Assembly (NCBI RefSeq): GCF_003206715.1
Contig: NZ_PZJU01000008.1
Coordinates: 134,501-198,500 of the forward strand
Origin: Salinicola peritrichatus
GTDB taxonomy: Bacteria > Pseudomonadota > Gammaproteobacteria > Pseudomonadales > Halomonadaceae
Length of the DNA stretch: 64,000 nucleotides
Direction: 5' to 3'
Positions 33,266-41,973 of this stretch are shown here, piece after piece. The notes below the pieces were generated by a model that worked only from the letters and a program-made list of their open reading frames with translations, made no database searches and was not told where the DNA came from. Within the stretch, counting starts at the first letter, position 1. Each line of letters opens with the position of its first letter. The translations under genes and the position numbers were made by a program.

Positions 33266-33580
33266 CTACTTGCGTTCGTCGAGCAGCTTGTCTACCATCT
33301 GGACGTTCGCCTGTTCCGAATGCTTCTTGACCGCCTCGCGGTCCCCCAAGTCGTCAGTCACCCCAGTTCCGATCACCGGATCGTAGTTATGTCTTGCGAA
33401 TGACGCTATCCGTGAGATTACAGGCGAATCGAACCGCTCTCCCGGCATCATGGCCATTCGGCGTATCTCATGAACGCCGATAGTCCATACGGAAAGCCTG
33501 ACTCTCTGGGACGACTGAACGCGCCGCGCGGCGTTTGAATTGACCGCCTCTTGTCCTTCTTTTTTCTCGGCAACCGCCAT
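33266..33580 (-). CDS. possible small protein antisense to the rho leader (uncertain)
   Basis: A 104-codon open frame in the 374-bp trxA-rho gap, running opposite to rho. The predicted product is hydrophilic, with a charged helical end ([20 protein letters not shown]). I recognise no family. Codon choice in the last 40 codons (GCG, GTC, AAG, CTG, CTC, GAC) looks like neighbouring genes, and no gene on the other strand explains it as a shadow, but the start has only a weak ribosome site. It may be a real small gene, a decayed fragment, or chance. The same gap must hold the rho promoter and leader; its pyrimidine-rich stretch near 33550-33568 could be a Rho-binding site for autoregulation. Confidence 0.3.
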   Translation of the reverse strand: MAVAEKKEGQEAVNSNAARRVQSSQRVRLSVWTIGVHEIRRMAMMPGERFDSPVISRIASFARHNYDPVIGTGVTDDLGDREAVKKHSEQANVQMVDKLLDERK

Positions 33581-33613
33581 TGCCTGCGACACGAGCCATT
33601 TCTGACCGAACTC

Positions 33614-34873
33614 ATGAATCTGACCGAACTCAAGCAAAAATCCGTCCCTGAACTGCTGGATATCGCCCGTGAAATGGGTATCGACAATCTGGCCCGTTCA
33701 CGCAAGCAGGACATCATCTTCGCCATCCTGAAGAAACACGCGAAAAGCGGCGAAGACATCTATGGCGATGGCGTCCTGGAGATTCTGCAGGATGGCTTCG
33801 GTTTCCTGCGCAGTGCCGACTCTTCCTACCTCGCCGGCCCCGACGACATCTATGTCTCGCCGTCGCAGATTCGCCGCTTCAATTTGCGCAAGGGCGACTC
33901 GATCGCCGGCAAGATTCGCCCGCCGAAAGAGGGCGAGCGCTATTTCGCGCTGTTGAAAGTCAACGAAATCAACTTCGACAAGCCGGAAAACGCCAAGCAC
34001 AAGATCCTGTTCGAAAACCTGACGCCGCTGTTCCCGCAGGAACGTCTGGTGATGGAGATCGGCAACGGTTCCACCGAGGACATCACCGCCCGCGTCATCG
34101 ATCTCACCGCGCCCATCGGCAAGGGCCAGCGTGGCTTGATCGTCTCGCCGCCCAAGGCCGGCAAGACCTTGATGTTGCAGAACATCGCCACCTCGATCAC
34201 GCGCAACAATCCCGAGTGCCATATGATCGTGCTGCTGATCGACGAGCGCCCGGAAGAGGTGACCGAGATGTCGCGCACGGTGCGTGGCGAAGTCGTGGCC
34301 TCGACCTTCGACGAGCCGCCGGCGCGTCACGTCCAGGTCGCCGAGATGGTGATCGAGAAGGCCAAGCGGCTGGTCGAGCACAAGAAGGACGTGGTCATTC
34401 TGCTCGACTCCATCACCCGCCTGGCACGCGCCTACAACACCGTGGTGCCGTCCTCCGGCAAGGTGCTGACCGGCGGTGTCGACGCCCACGCGCTCGAGAA
34501 GCCCAAGCGCTTCTTCGGTGCCGCGCGTAACATCGAGGAAGGCGGCAGCCTGACCATCATCGCCACCGCGCTGGTCGATACCGGCTCGAAGATGGACGAA
34601 GTGATCTTCGAGGAGTTCAAGGGTACCGGCAACATGGAAGCCCACCTCGACCGCAAGCTCGCCGAGCGTCGCGTCTATCCGGCCCTCAACATTCGTCGTT
34701 CCGGCACTCGCCGCGAGGATCTGATCGCCTCCGAGGAAGAGATGCAGCGCATGTGGATCCTGCGCAAGCTGCTCAACCCGATGGATGACGTCGCCGCCAC
34801 CGAGTTCCTGATCGATCGCCTGAAGGATACCAAGACCAATCTGGAGTTCTTCGAGGCTATGAAAAGACGTTGA
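33614..34873 (+). CDS. rho: transcription termination factor Rho
   Basis: A 419-residue hexameric RNA helicase, the same length as Escherichia coli Rho. N-terminal helix bundle [15 protein letters not shown], primary RNA-binding cold-shock-like domain with [20 protein letters not shown], Walker A PPKAGKT, Walker [18 protein letters not shown]-loop and R-loop ([13 protein letters not shown]) intact. No clear ribosome site; instead a 13-bp direct repeat (33602-33614 and 33620-33632) straddles the start codon. Confidence 0.98.
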   Translation: MNLTELKQKSVPELLDIAREMGIDNLARSRKQDIIFAILKKHAKSGEDIYGDGVLEILQDGFGFLRSADSSYLAGPDDIYVSPSQIRRFNLRKGDSIAGKIRPPKEGERYFALLKVNEINFDKPENAKHKILFENLTPLFPQERLVMEIGNGSTEDITARVIDLTAPIGKGQRGLIVSPPKAGKTLMLQNIATSITRNNPECHMIVLLIDERPEEVTEMSRTVRGEVVASTFDEPPARHVQVAEMVIEKAKRLVEHKKDVVILLDSITRLARAYNTVVPSSGKVLTGGVDAHALEKPKRFFGAARNIEEGGSLTIIATALVDTGSKMDEVIFEEFKGTGNMEAHLDRKLAERRVYPALNIRRSGTRREDLIASEEEMQRMWILRKLLNPMDDVAATEFLIDRLKDTKTNLEFFEAMKRR

Positions 34874-34997
34874 TTCTGGCTGGCTGCACTCGATGATATT
34901 GCGTTGGAAAATCGCTCAAGCTGCTCATTTACTTGAGTAAACTCCGCGCTCTCGCGATTTTCCGCCTTGTCTCATCTTCGTTCGCTCAGCCAGCTCT
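34874..34997 (+). repeat. dyad-symmetric 3'-end element, copy C (after rho)
   Basis: It begins at the rho stop. Outer stem GCTGGCTG (34879-34886) / CAGCCAGC (34987-34994); perfect inner stem GGAAAATCG (34906-34914) / CGATTTTCC (34955-34963); apical TGCTCATTTAC-ttga-GTAAACTCCGC; then CGCCTTGTCTC. Same conserved core as copies A and B, with different stem bases that still pair. Confidence 0.88.
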
Positions 34998-35094
34998 CAG
35001 CGCTTCATGATATCTCTGAGGCAAAGCAGAAAATGGAGGGTGGCATGCTATGCTGCCCTTTTTGCATTCTTGGGCATCGGGGTGCGGCAACGGT

Positions 35095-36612
35095 ATGAAA
35101 TATCAGGACTTGCGGGATTTCATCGCGGCGCTCGAGCAACGCGGTGAGTTGATGCGCGTCAACGTCGAGGTGGATCCGTATCTGGAGATCACCGAGATCT
35201 GCGATCGCACCCTGCGCGCCGGCGGGCCGGCGCTGCTGTTCGAGAACGTCAAGGGCAGCGAGATGCCGGTGCTCGGCAATCTGTTCGGCACGCCACAGCG
35301 GGTCGCCATGGGCATGGGGCAGGAGAGCATCGAGGCGTTGCGCGAGGTCGGCAAGCTGCTGGCGTTTCTCAAGGAGCCGGACCCGCCCAAGGGGCTCAAG
35401 GACGCCTGGGAAAAACTGCCGATCTTCAAGCAGGTCATGAGCATGGGGCCGAAAACGCTGCGCTCGGCGCCGTGCCAGGAAGTCGTGCTCGAAGGCGAGG
35501 CGGTCGATCTCGATCGCTTGCCGATCCAGCACTGCTGGCCCGGCGATGTCGCACCGCTGGTGACCTGGGCGCTGGTGGTGACCAGGGGGCCGCACAAGAC
35601 GCGCCAGAACCTGGGGATCTACCGCCAGCAGAAACTGGGCAGGAACCGCCTGATCATGCGCTGGCTGAGCCATCGCGGCGGCGCGCTCGATTTCCGTGAG
35701 TGGCAGCAGGCGCATCCCGGCAAGCCGTTCCCGGTGGCGGTGGCGCTGGGGGCGGATCCGGCGACCATTCTCGGCGCGGTGACGCCGGTACCGGACACGC
35801 TTTCCGAATATGCCTTCGCCGGCCTGCTCAGAGGCTCGCGCACCGAACTGGTCAAATGCGGACATGCCGACCTCGAGGTGCCGGCTTCCAGCGAGATCGT
35901 GCTCGAGGGGTTCATCTATCCGGACGATATGGCGCTGGAAGGGCCTTATGGCGACCATACCGGTTACTACAACGAGGTCGAATCGTTCCCGGTGTTTACC
36001 GTCGAGCGCATCACCCATCGCCGCGATCCGATCTATCATTCGACCTACACCGGCCGTCCCCCGGACGAACCGGCGGTACTGGGGCTGGCGCTCAACGAAG
36101 TGTTCGTGCCGATCCTGCGCAAGCAGTTTCCCGAGATCGTCGACTTCTACCTGCCGCCGGAAGGCTGTTCCTACCGCATGGCGGTGGTGACCATGAAGAA
36201 GCAGTATCCGGGGCATGCCAAGCGCGTGATGATGGGCGTGTGGAGTTTCCTGCGCCAGTTCATGTACACCAAGTTCGTGATCGTGCTCGACGATGACGTC
36301 GACGCGCGCAACTGGGAAGACGTGATCTGGGCGATCACCACGCGCATGGATCCGGCCCGGGATACGGTAATGGTCGAGAACACGCCGATCGACTATCTCG
36401 ATTTCGCCTCGCCCACGGCGGGACTGGGGTCGAAAATGGGGCTGGACGCCACCAATAAATGGCCGGGGGAGACGACCCGCGAATGGGGCGAGCCGATCGT
36501 CATGGACGCCGCCGTCAAGGCACGGGTCGATGAACGCTGGGCCGATTACGGCATCGATATCGCGCCGCCGCCGGCGCGCACCGGAACCTCCTCGGACGGC
36601 GGGGTGGCATGA
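35095..36612 (+). CDS. ubiD: 4-hydroxy-3-polyprenylbenzoate decarboxylase
   Basis: A 505-residue UbiD-family decarboxylase of ubiquinone synthesis, which needs prenylated FMN made by UbiX. Visible family blocks: [51 protein letters not shown], and the active-site region [20 protein letters not shown], with [20 protein letters not shown] at the C-terminal side. The start MKYQDL is chosen over an open upstream extension. Its stop overlaps the fre start (ATGA). Confidence 0.97.
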   Translation: MKYQDLRDFIAALEQRGELMRVNVEVDPYLEITEICDRTLRAGGPALLFENVKGSEMPVLGNLFGTPQRVAMGMGQESIEALREVGKLLAFLKEPDPPKGLKDAWEKLPIFKQVMSMGPKTLRSAPCQEVVLEGEAVDLDRLPIQHCWPGDVAPLVTWALVVTRGPHKTRQNLGIYRQQKLGRNRLIMRWLSHRGGALDFREWQQAHPGKPFPVAVALGADPATILGAVTPVPDTLSEYAFAGLLRGSRTELVKCGHADLEVPASSEIVLEGFIYPDDMALEGPYGDHTGYYNEVESFPVFTVERITHRRDPIYHSTYTGRPPDEPAVLGLALNEVFVPILRKQFPEIVDFYLPPEGCSYRMAVVTMKKQYPGHAKRVMMGVWSFLRQFMYTKFVIVLDDDVDARNWEDVIWAITTRMDPARDTVMVENTPIDYLDFASPTAGLGSKMGLDATNKWPGETTREWGEPIVMDAAVKARVDERWADYGIDIAPPPARTGTSSDGGVA

Positions 36613-37439
36613 CGGCAAACGATGAGGTGAACATGACGGTCAGAACCCTGACCTGCCAGGTGGAAACGGTCGAAGATCTGACTCCCGATGTGTTCCGGGT
36701 GGTGCTCGAAGGGCGCGCCGAGGCGATTGCCCATGCGCCGGGCCAGTATCTCGAGCTGGCGGTCGACGACGACACCTGGGTGCCGTTTTCGATCGCCTGC
36801 GCCGAGAACGGCGAGGGCCGGCTGGAACTGCATATCCAGCACTGGCCCGAGCGCACTCATTCGGCACGCTTGCGAGAGCTGCTGATTCACCGCAACCGGC
36901 TATCGGTACGCCTGCCCCACGGGGATTGCATTCTGCCGGCGGATCGTCGGGAGCCGCTGCTGCTGATCGCCGCCGGGACCGGTTTTGCCCAGCTCAAGGC
37001 CATCGTCGAGGCGGCATTGGCGGAAAATCCCGAGCGGCGGGTGTCGATCTGGTGGGCGGTGCGCGAGCGCCGTGACCTGTATGCCGAATCGCTGGCGCGG
37101 GAGTGGGCGTTGGCGCATCCGAACGTGGACTTTCACGCCGTGGTGGAAACGCCCGAAGCCGAGTTCGAGTCCCGCCCGGGCATCGTCTGGCACCAGGGGC
37201 GTATCGATGAAGCGCTCGCTGCCGAGTTGGATGCCGTGGCTGGACTCGAGATCTATCTCGCCGGCTCGCCGGGGATGGTCTATGCCTGTGTCGATACGCT
37301 GGCGCCGATGGGGCTGACGGAGGCCCAGGTGCATTCGGACGTCTTCAGCTACGCGCCCAGGGTGCCGTTTCTGCCGCTTCCCGACAGCGATCCCGACCAG
37401 GCCCCGCTGACCCCGGGTGAGGAGCGTGAAAAGTCGTGA
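36609..37439 (+). CDS. fre: NAD(P)H-flavin reductase
   Basis: A 276-residue ferredoxin-reductase-fold enzyme that reduces free flavins, matching Escherichia coli Fre across its length and also placed next to ubiD there. FAD/flavin domain with PGQYLELAV and [21 protein letters not shown] domain with [17 protein letters not shown] and [15 protein letters not shown] 36609 overlaps the ubiD stop; ATG 36633 (MTVRTLTC), with gaggtg close upstream, is an equally good start and aligns better with Fre. The C-terminus has a roughly 25-residue polar extension ([11 protein letters not shown]). Confidence 0.92.
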   Translation: MTANDEVNMTVRTLTCQVETVEDLTPDVFRVVLEGRAEAIAHAPGQYLELAVDDDTWVPFSIACAENGEGRLELHIQHWPERTHSARLRELLIHRNRLSVRLPHGDCILPADRREPLLLIAAGTGFAQLKAIVEAALAENPERRVSIWWAVRERRDLYAESLAREWALAHPNVDFHAVVETPEAEFESRPGIVWHQGRIDEALAAELDAVAGLEIYLAGSPGMVYACVDTLAPMGLTEAQVHSDVFSYAPRVPFLPLPDSDPDQAPLTPGEEREKS

Positions 37440-38116
37440 GTCAATCGCCGATCCTGATCACCGGCGGCGCCCAGCGCCTGGGGCGCCACTGTGCCGAGCG
37501 CCTGCTCGACGACGGTCACCCGGTGATCGTCACTTACCGCCGCGAGCGCGAGGCCTTGACTGCGCTACGCGAGCGCGGCGCGATCACGCTGCCGGCCGAC
37601 TTTTCCAGCGTTGCGGGCATCGAGGCTTTCATCGCCCGGCTCGCGGAAACCACATCGAGTCTTCGCGCGATCGTGCATAACGCCAGCGAGTGGCTGGCGG
37701 ATCCCGAGCCTGCCGCAGCGGGCGAGGTCTTCGAGCGGCTGTTTCGCGTTCACATGCAGGCACCGTATCTGATCAATCTCCACGCACGCGAACTGCTGGA
37801 GGCGTGTCAGGAACCGCAGCGCGATATCGTTCACATTACCGATAGCGTGGTCAGGCGCGGGGCTGCGGGGCAGGCGGCCTATGCCGCGACCAAGGCCGGC
37901 CTGGAAAGCCTGACGCGTTCGTTTGCCGCACAGTTCGCACCGCGTATCCAGGTCAACGCGATTGCGCCGGGGCTGGTGATGCTGAACGACGACCGGGTGG
38001 TCGATCAGCGTGTTCCCGGCCCCGGGGTGATCTATCAGACGCTGCGCTATCTGCTCGACAACGACTACGTGACCGGTACCGTCCTGCCGGTGGATGGCGG
38101 CGAGCATCTGGGCTGA
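37436..38116 (+). CDS. folM: dihydromonapterin reductase, FolM-type short-chain dehydrogenase
   Basis: A 226-residue SDR protein aligning with FolM: cofactor motif ITGGAQRLGRHC, VTYRRERE (the arginine pattern for NADPH), HNASEWLADPE, catalytic Tyr/Lys in YAATKAGLESLTRSFA, and TGTVLPVDGGEHL. FolM reduces dihydromonapterin to the tetrahydro form, a cofactor of phenylalanine hydroxylase in some bacteria, and weakly reduces dihydrofolate. It starts with GTG overlapping the fre stop by 4 bp, so ubiD-fre-folM form one tightly coupled unit. Confidence 0.9.
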   Translation: MSQSPILITGGAQRLGRHCAERLLDDGHPVIVTYRREREALTALRERGAITLPADFSSVAGIEAFIARLAETTSSLRAIVHNASEWLADPEPAAAGEVFERLFRVHMQAPYLINLHARELLEACQEPQRDIVHITDSVVRRGAAGQAAYAATKAGLESLTRSFAAQFAPRIQVNAIAPGLVMLNDDRVVDQRVPGPGVIYQTLRYLLDNDYVTGTVLPVDGGEHLG

Positions 38117-38165
38117 GCCTCGGGTCGAATCTCGTAGGCGGGCGGCTCGCTATCGGCCTCGGGAC

Positions 38166-38193
38166 TTGTCAAATCCGGCCAAGACGTTAGGAT
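38166..38193 (+). promoter_or_regulatory. promoter of the DAHP synthase leader
   Basis: -35 TTGTCA (38166-38171), 16-bp spacer, -10 TAGGAT (38188-38193). Transcription would begin near 38200, 21 nt before the leader-peptide ATG. Confidence 0.65.
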
Positions 38194-38220
38194 GGTGGCA
38201 CTAAAACGCGAGAGCCCCTC

Positions 38221-38355
38221 ATGACCCACATCTGCGATTCACATCTGTCGATGGCTGCCGAGACCTTCGGTGGCTTCGTTGCGGTTGTGGAATTCGCTGA
38301 TGGCGGTTATGGCTATTGGTTTAGGACTGGCGTGCCCGCTGGTCGGTCGAGATGA
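38221..38355 (+). CDS. putative aromatic-rich leader peptide
   Basis: A 44-codon open frame starting ATG with agag 6 nt upstream. It contains Phe at 16, 19 and 25 and then the cluster Gly-Tyr-Gly-Tyr-Trp-Phe at 29-34 (tat ggc tat tgg ttt), just before mutually exclusive RNA stems and a terminator. All three aromatic amino acids that inhibit or derive from DAHP synthase are represented, as expected for ribosome-mediated attenuation. No match to a named leader peptide is claimed. Seven aromatic residues in 44, mostly grouped, is far from neutral composition. Confidence 0.7.
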   Translation: MTHICDSHLSMAAETFGGFVAVVEFADGGYGYWFRTGVPAGRSR

Positions 38356-38445
38356 CCTGAACCCGCGAGGCACGCCCGGACCAGGGCTGCCTCCCGCGTA
38401 TCGAGAACCCCCGGATGGCAGCCCACCCGGGGGTTCTCGCGTTTC
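38329..38445 (+). terminator. attenuator-like RNA structures and terminator before DAHP synthase
   Basis: Segment 1 ggcgtgcccgc (38329-38339) can pair with segment 2 (gcg-a-ggcacgcc, 38365-38376). Segment 2 (38367-38377) can instead pair with segment 3 gggctgcctc (38384-38393). Segment 3 gggctgcc (38384-38391) can pair with ggcagccc (38417-38424). The last stem, cgagaacccccgg (38402-38414) / ccgggggttctcg (38427-38439), is a perfect 13-bp terminator stem followed by cgttt. The U-tract is short. Which alternatives are used in vivo is not settled by sequence. Confidence 0.7.
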
Positions 38446-38473
38446 AGGCCGCAACCCTGGAATGAGATCAAAC

Positions 38474-39547
38474 ATGAACGCTGTGACACCTGCCTTATCC
38501 CCCGCGCCGACCGTGAACCGCATTGCGGCAGGAAGGACGCGAACCCTGCCGCTGCCGACTGCCGCCGAACTGCGTGGCCAACTGCCCCTGTCGAGTACCC
38601 TGACGGCACGGATCGAGACCCACCGGCACGCCATTCGCGCGATTCTCGATGGCGAGGACGACCGTCTGCTGGTGGTGACCGGTCCCTGCTCGATTCACGA
38701 TCCGAAAGCGGCACTGGAATATGCCGAGCGGCTGGCGGCACTGAACGAGCGTCTCGGCGACCGCCTGTTGCTGGTGATGCGGGTCTATGTCGAGAAACCG
38801 CGCACCACCGTTGGCTGGAAGGGACTGGCCTACGATCCGCATCTCGACGGTAGCGACGACATGGCGGCCGGGCTGGCGACAGCGAGACGCTTGATGCGCG
38901 ATATCGCCGAGCTGGGGCTGCCGATCGCCACCGAGCTGCTGCAACCGATGGCGGCGGCTTACTTCGACGACCTGCTCAGTTGGGTCGCGATCGGTGCGCG
39001 GACCACCGAATCCCAGATCCATCGTGAGCTGGCCAGCGGCCTGGCGGCAACCGTTGGCTTCAAGAACGGCACCCAGGGCAACGTCGACGTAGCGATCGCC
39101 GCGATACAGGCCGCCGCCCACCCGCATCGTCACTTCGGCGTCAGCGTCGACGGCACGCCGGCGCTGATCGAGACTCAGGGCAATCCATCCACCCATCTGG
39201 TCCTGCGCGGCGGCCATGCCGGTCCCAATCATGGCCCGGAGAGCGTCGCCGCCAGTCGCCGGGCGCTGGAACAGGCCGGCCTCAGGGCACGCCTGATGGT
39301 GGACTGTAGCCACGCCAATTCGCGCAAGGACCATCGTCGCCAGACCGAAGTGCTGCACGACGTCATCGACCAGCGCCTGGCCGGGGACGATAGCCTGATC
39401 GGGGTGATGCTGGAGAGCCATCTGTTCGAAGGCAAGCAACCGCTCAATCCGGCGGCATTGCGTTACGGGGTCTCGATCACCGACGCCTGTCTAGGCTGGG
39501 AGACCACCGAACAGTTGCTGGAACGTGCCGCCGAGCGGCTGCGCTAG
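38474..39547 (+). CDS. 3-deoxy-7-phosphoheptulonate (DAHP) synthase, AroF/G/H type
   Basis: A 357-residue class I-alpha DAHP synthase, the first enzyme of the shikimate pathway. Visible: VTGPCSIHDPKAAL, VMRVYVEKPRTTVGWKGL, VAIGARTTESQIHRELASG, GFKNGTQGN, THLVLRGG and MVDCSHANSRKDH (metal and phosphoenolpyruvate ligands). Tyr, Phe or Trp sensitivity cannot be assigned safely, so no paralogue letter is given. ATG 38474 (MNAVTP) is chosen; ATG 38462 is possible. The attenuator-like leader implies control by aromatic amino acid supply. Confidence 0.96.
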   Translation: MNAVTPALSPAPTVNRIAAGRTRTLPLPTAAELRGQLPLSSTLTARIETHRHAIRAILDGEDDRLLVVTGPCSIHDPKAALEYAERLAALNERLGDRLLLVMRVYVEKPRTTVGWKGLAYDPHLDGSDDMAAGLATARRLMRDIAELGLPIATELLQPMAAAYFDDLLSWVAIGARTTESQIHRELASGLAATVGFKNGTQGNVDVAIAAIQAAAHPHRHFGVSVDGTPALIETQGNPSTHLVLRGGHAGPNHGPESVAASRRALEQAGLRARLMVDCSHANSRKDHRRQTEVLHDVIDQRLAGDDSLIGVMLESHLFEGKQPLNPAALRYGVSITDACLGWETTEQLLERAAERLR

Positions 39548-39592
39548 GGAATGAGTCCTCATGGACATCATTTCGTCATCTTCCCAACCTAG

Positions 39593-39623
39593 CCTCGTCA
39601 CGCAGATCATCACCGTGACGAGG
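39593..39623 (+). promoter_or_regulatory. hairpin sequestering the phoX ribosome-binding site
   Basis: cctcgtcac (39593-39601) pairs perfectly with gtgacgagg (39615-39623) around a 13-nt loop. The right arm contains the gagg ribosome site of the phosphatase gene, 8 nt before its ATG, so folding would hide the site. It could also be an operator in DNA form. Confidence 0.6.
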
Positions 39624-39631
39624 CAAAAATC

Positions 39632-41803
39632 ATGAGTAAAGAAATCGAAGATCATCGCATCCACAATCAAAGTGGTAACGAGCCGTTCTCCGTGATCCTG
39701 GATCGCCGTGTCTCGCGGCGCGGCATCATGCAGGGAGGGCTCGGCGTCACGGCCATGACGGTATTGGGCGGGTTCGGTCTGGCGGGCTGCAGTGACGATG
39801 ACGAGGCCCATGCCGACGACCAGCCGGAGAAGACGCCGCTGGCGCTGGCGTTCGAATCGATCAAGGGGTCGAAGACCGACGCTATCGTCGTTCCCGCCGG
39901 TTATACCGCGCAGGTCTTGATTCCCTGGGGGACGCCGCTGACCAGCGAGGCTCAGGACTGGCATTCCGATCTTGTCATGACCTCGGAGAATCAGGCCAAT
40001 GCGGTTGGCATGCACCACGACGGCATGCACAACTTTCCGTTGGATGAAGACAACGCTTCGTCCGATTTCCTGCTGGCGTTGAATAACGAATATATCGACG
40101 AAAATGCTTTGTGGGCGCCGAATGGCGGGCCGACCAACATGAGCGAAGGCGCACGTCCCGCGGAGGAGGCGCGCACCGAGATCAATGCCCACGGCGTCAC
40201 CATCGTGCGAGTCAGGAAGCAAGATGACGGCAGCTGGGCGCATGTGCCGAACGACACATACAACCGCCGCTTCACCAGCGCCACGCCTATGGAGCTGGCC
40301 GGCCCGGTGGCGGGTAGCGACTATGTCGTTACCAAGTACTCGAAGGACGGTACGAGGACACGCGGTACCAACAACAACTGTGCCAACGGGTACACTCCCT
40401 GGGGCACCTATCTGACCTGTGAAGAGAACTGGCCCGAAGTGTTCGTCCACACCGGCGAGCGCTTCAGTGACGATGCTCGCCTGGGCATCCCCAGCGAGCG
40501 TGGCCGCTACGGCTGGGAAACTGCCGCCGATGGCACGGAAGCAACCGACGACCTGGCCCGTTTCGACATCACGCCGCGTGGCGGCAGCGCCGCGGAGGAT
40601 TATCGTAACGAGGCGCGCACCTTCGGTTATATCGTCGAGATCGATCCCTACGATCCCGCCCGTAGCGCCATCAAGCGCACCCATCTGGGCCGTTTCCGCC
40701 ACGAAGGTTGCTGGCCCGGCAAGCTGGTGGAAGGTGAGCCGATGGTGTTCTACTCCGGCCACGATTCCCGCAACGAATACATCTACAAGTTCGTCTCCGA
40801 AGCGGTGTGGGACCCGGCTGACGCCAACCGCCCGGGCGACAACTATGATCGCCTCGCCATCGGCGCCAAGTATATGGACGAGGGCTCGCTGTACGTGGCC
40901 AAGTTCAACGACGACGGCACCGGTGAATGGTTGCCGCTGACCCCGTATGCCACGATCAAGGATGGCCGCACGCTGGCCGAGGCGCTGGGCCTGGCCGCCG
41001 ATGATCTGGCAGGCGTTATCATCCACACCTGCGACGCCGCCGACCTGATGGGCGCGACGCCGATGGACCGTCCGGAGTGGGGTACGGTGGATCCGAATAC
41101 CGGCGAGGTCTACATGACCTTGACCAACAACACTAATCGTACCGAGGAAGGCAGCGCGGCCACCTACACCAATGATGGCAGTGATGTTGACGACCTGGGC
41201 GTGGGCTATGCCACGGCGCCGGTCAATGGTCCCAACCCGCGTGCCGATAACGAAGGCGGCCAGGTCATCCGCTGGCTCGAACCTTCGCCGAAGGAGACCA
41301 CCTTCGAGTGGGAGATCTTCGTCTGCGGGGGGGCGGCGAGCGATCCTAATGACATCAACCTTTCCGGTTTGACCGATGATAACCAGTTCGCCAGTCCGGA
41401 TGGCCTGTGGTACGACGAGCGCGGCGACGGCAACGGCATTCTGTGGATCGAGACCGACAATGGCTACGAGAACGTCACTGAAGACACCAACGACCAGTTG
41501 TTGGCAGTGGTGCCCCAGGGCGTCAGCCAAGCAAGCGGCGACGCAGCGGTGATCGGTAGCGGCAACCAGGCTCAGCTGAAGCGCTTTGCCGTGGGGCCCA
41601 ATGGCTGTGAGGTGACCGGTATCTTCGCTACGCCGGACAAGACCGCTCTGTTCATCAATATCCAGCATCCGGGTAACTGGCCGGCGGATGGCGATGCGCT
41701 GACCCAGGACGCAACGGTTGCGATCGGGGAGGGAGAAACGGTTCGTCCGCGGGCATCGACTGTCGTTATCTGGAAAGATGACGGTGGCCAGATCGGGCTC
41801 TAA
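39632..41803 (+). CDS. phoX: PhoX-family (DUF839) alkaline phosphatase, Tat-exported
   Basis: A 723-residue PhoX/DUF839 protein, a class of calcium- and iron-dependent phosphatases releasing phosphate from phosphomonoesters outside the cytoplasm. The N-terminus has a twin-arginine signal (VSRRGIMQGG, then a hydrophobic stretch) ending in LAGC, a possible lipobox, so the protein may be a Tat-exported lipoprotein. Family blocks: NNCANGYTPWGTYLTCEENW, ERGRYGW, GRFRHEGCWPGKL, and VTGIFATPDKTALFINIQHPG. tatABC lie 4 kb away. Actual substrate is inferred from family. Confidence 0.93.
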   Translation: MSKEIEDHRIHNQSGNEPFSVILDRRVSRRGIMQGGLGVTAMTVLGGFGLAGCSDDDEAHADDQPEKTPLALAFESIKGSKTDAIVVPAGYTAQVLIPWGTPLTSEAQDWHSDLVMTSENQANAVGMHHDGMHNFPLDEDNASSDFLLALNNEYIDENALWAPNGGPTNMSEGARPAEEARTEINAHGVTIVRVRKQDDGSWAHVPNDTYNRRFTSATPMELAGPVAGSDYVVTKYSKDGTRTRGTNNNCANGYTPWGTYLTCEENWPEVFVHTGERFSDDARLGIPSERGRYGWETAADGTEATDDLARFDITPRGGSAAEDYRNEARTFGYIVEIDPYDPARSAIKRTHLGRFRHEGCWPGKLVEGEPMVFYSGHDSRNEYIYKFVSEAVWDPADANRPGDNYDRLAIGAKYMDEGSLYVAKFNDDGTGEWLPLTPYATIKDGRTLAEALGLAADDLAGVIIHTCDAADLMGATPMDRPEWGTVDPNTGEVYMTLTNNTNRTEEGSAATYTNDGSDVDDLGVGYATAPVNGPNPRADNEGGQVIRWLEPSPKETTFEWEIFVCGGAASDPNDINLSGLTDDNQFASPDGLWYDERGDGNGILWIETDNGYENVTEDTNDQLLAVVPQGVSQASGDAAVIGSGNQAQLKRFAVGPNGCEVTGIFATPDKTALFINIQHPGNWPADGDALTQDATVAIGEGETVRPRASTVVIWKDDGGQIGL

Positions 41804-41910
41804 GGAAGCGCTGAATAAATCATCGAGCAGGATGAAGCGCAAGGCGCCCGGAGCGCTGGACGACGATCGATGCGCCGATGGTTCCATGGGGGCCGTTGCC
41901 GTGGTGATGC

Positions 41911-41957
41911 GCCACCCCCAAGCCGAGGGCCACCAAACGGTGGCTCTCGGTGGGGTG
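41911..41957. terminator. bidirectional hairpin between phoX and ppk
   Basis: ccgagggccacc (41923-41934) / ggtggctctcgg (41939-41950) with loop aaac and one G-T pair, extended by caccccc...ggggtg outside. It lies in the 170-bp gap between convergent phoX and ppk, so it probably terminates both. The first part of the gap (gaagcgctgaataaatc on) holds nothing I can identify. Confidence 0.7.
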
Positions 41958-41973
41958 TCATGCCGTGGCGAGT

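Noticed and set aside
35005-36618. 537-codon minus-strand frame opposite ubiD
   Set aside because: Shadow; ubiD is complete with family motifs on the plus strand.
39550-39631. Pho box upstream of phoX
   Set aside because: Two TCGTCA-like strings exist but are about 30 bp apart, not in the 11-bp-spaced direct repeat of known Pho boxes.
41804-41870. remnant of a mobile element after phoX (gaagcgctgaataaatc region)
   Set aside because: No inverted repeat partner, target duplication or transposase fragment is visible; kept only as an unassigned stretch.
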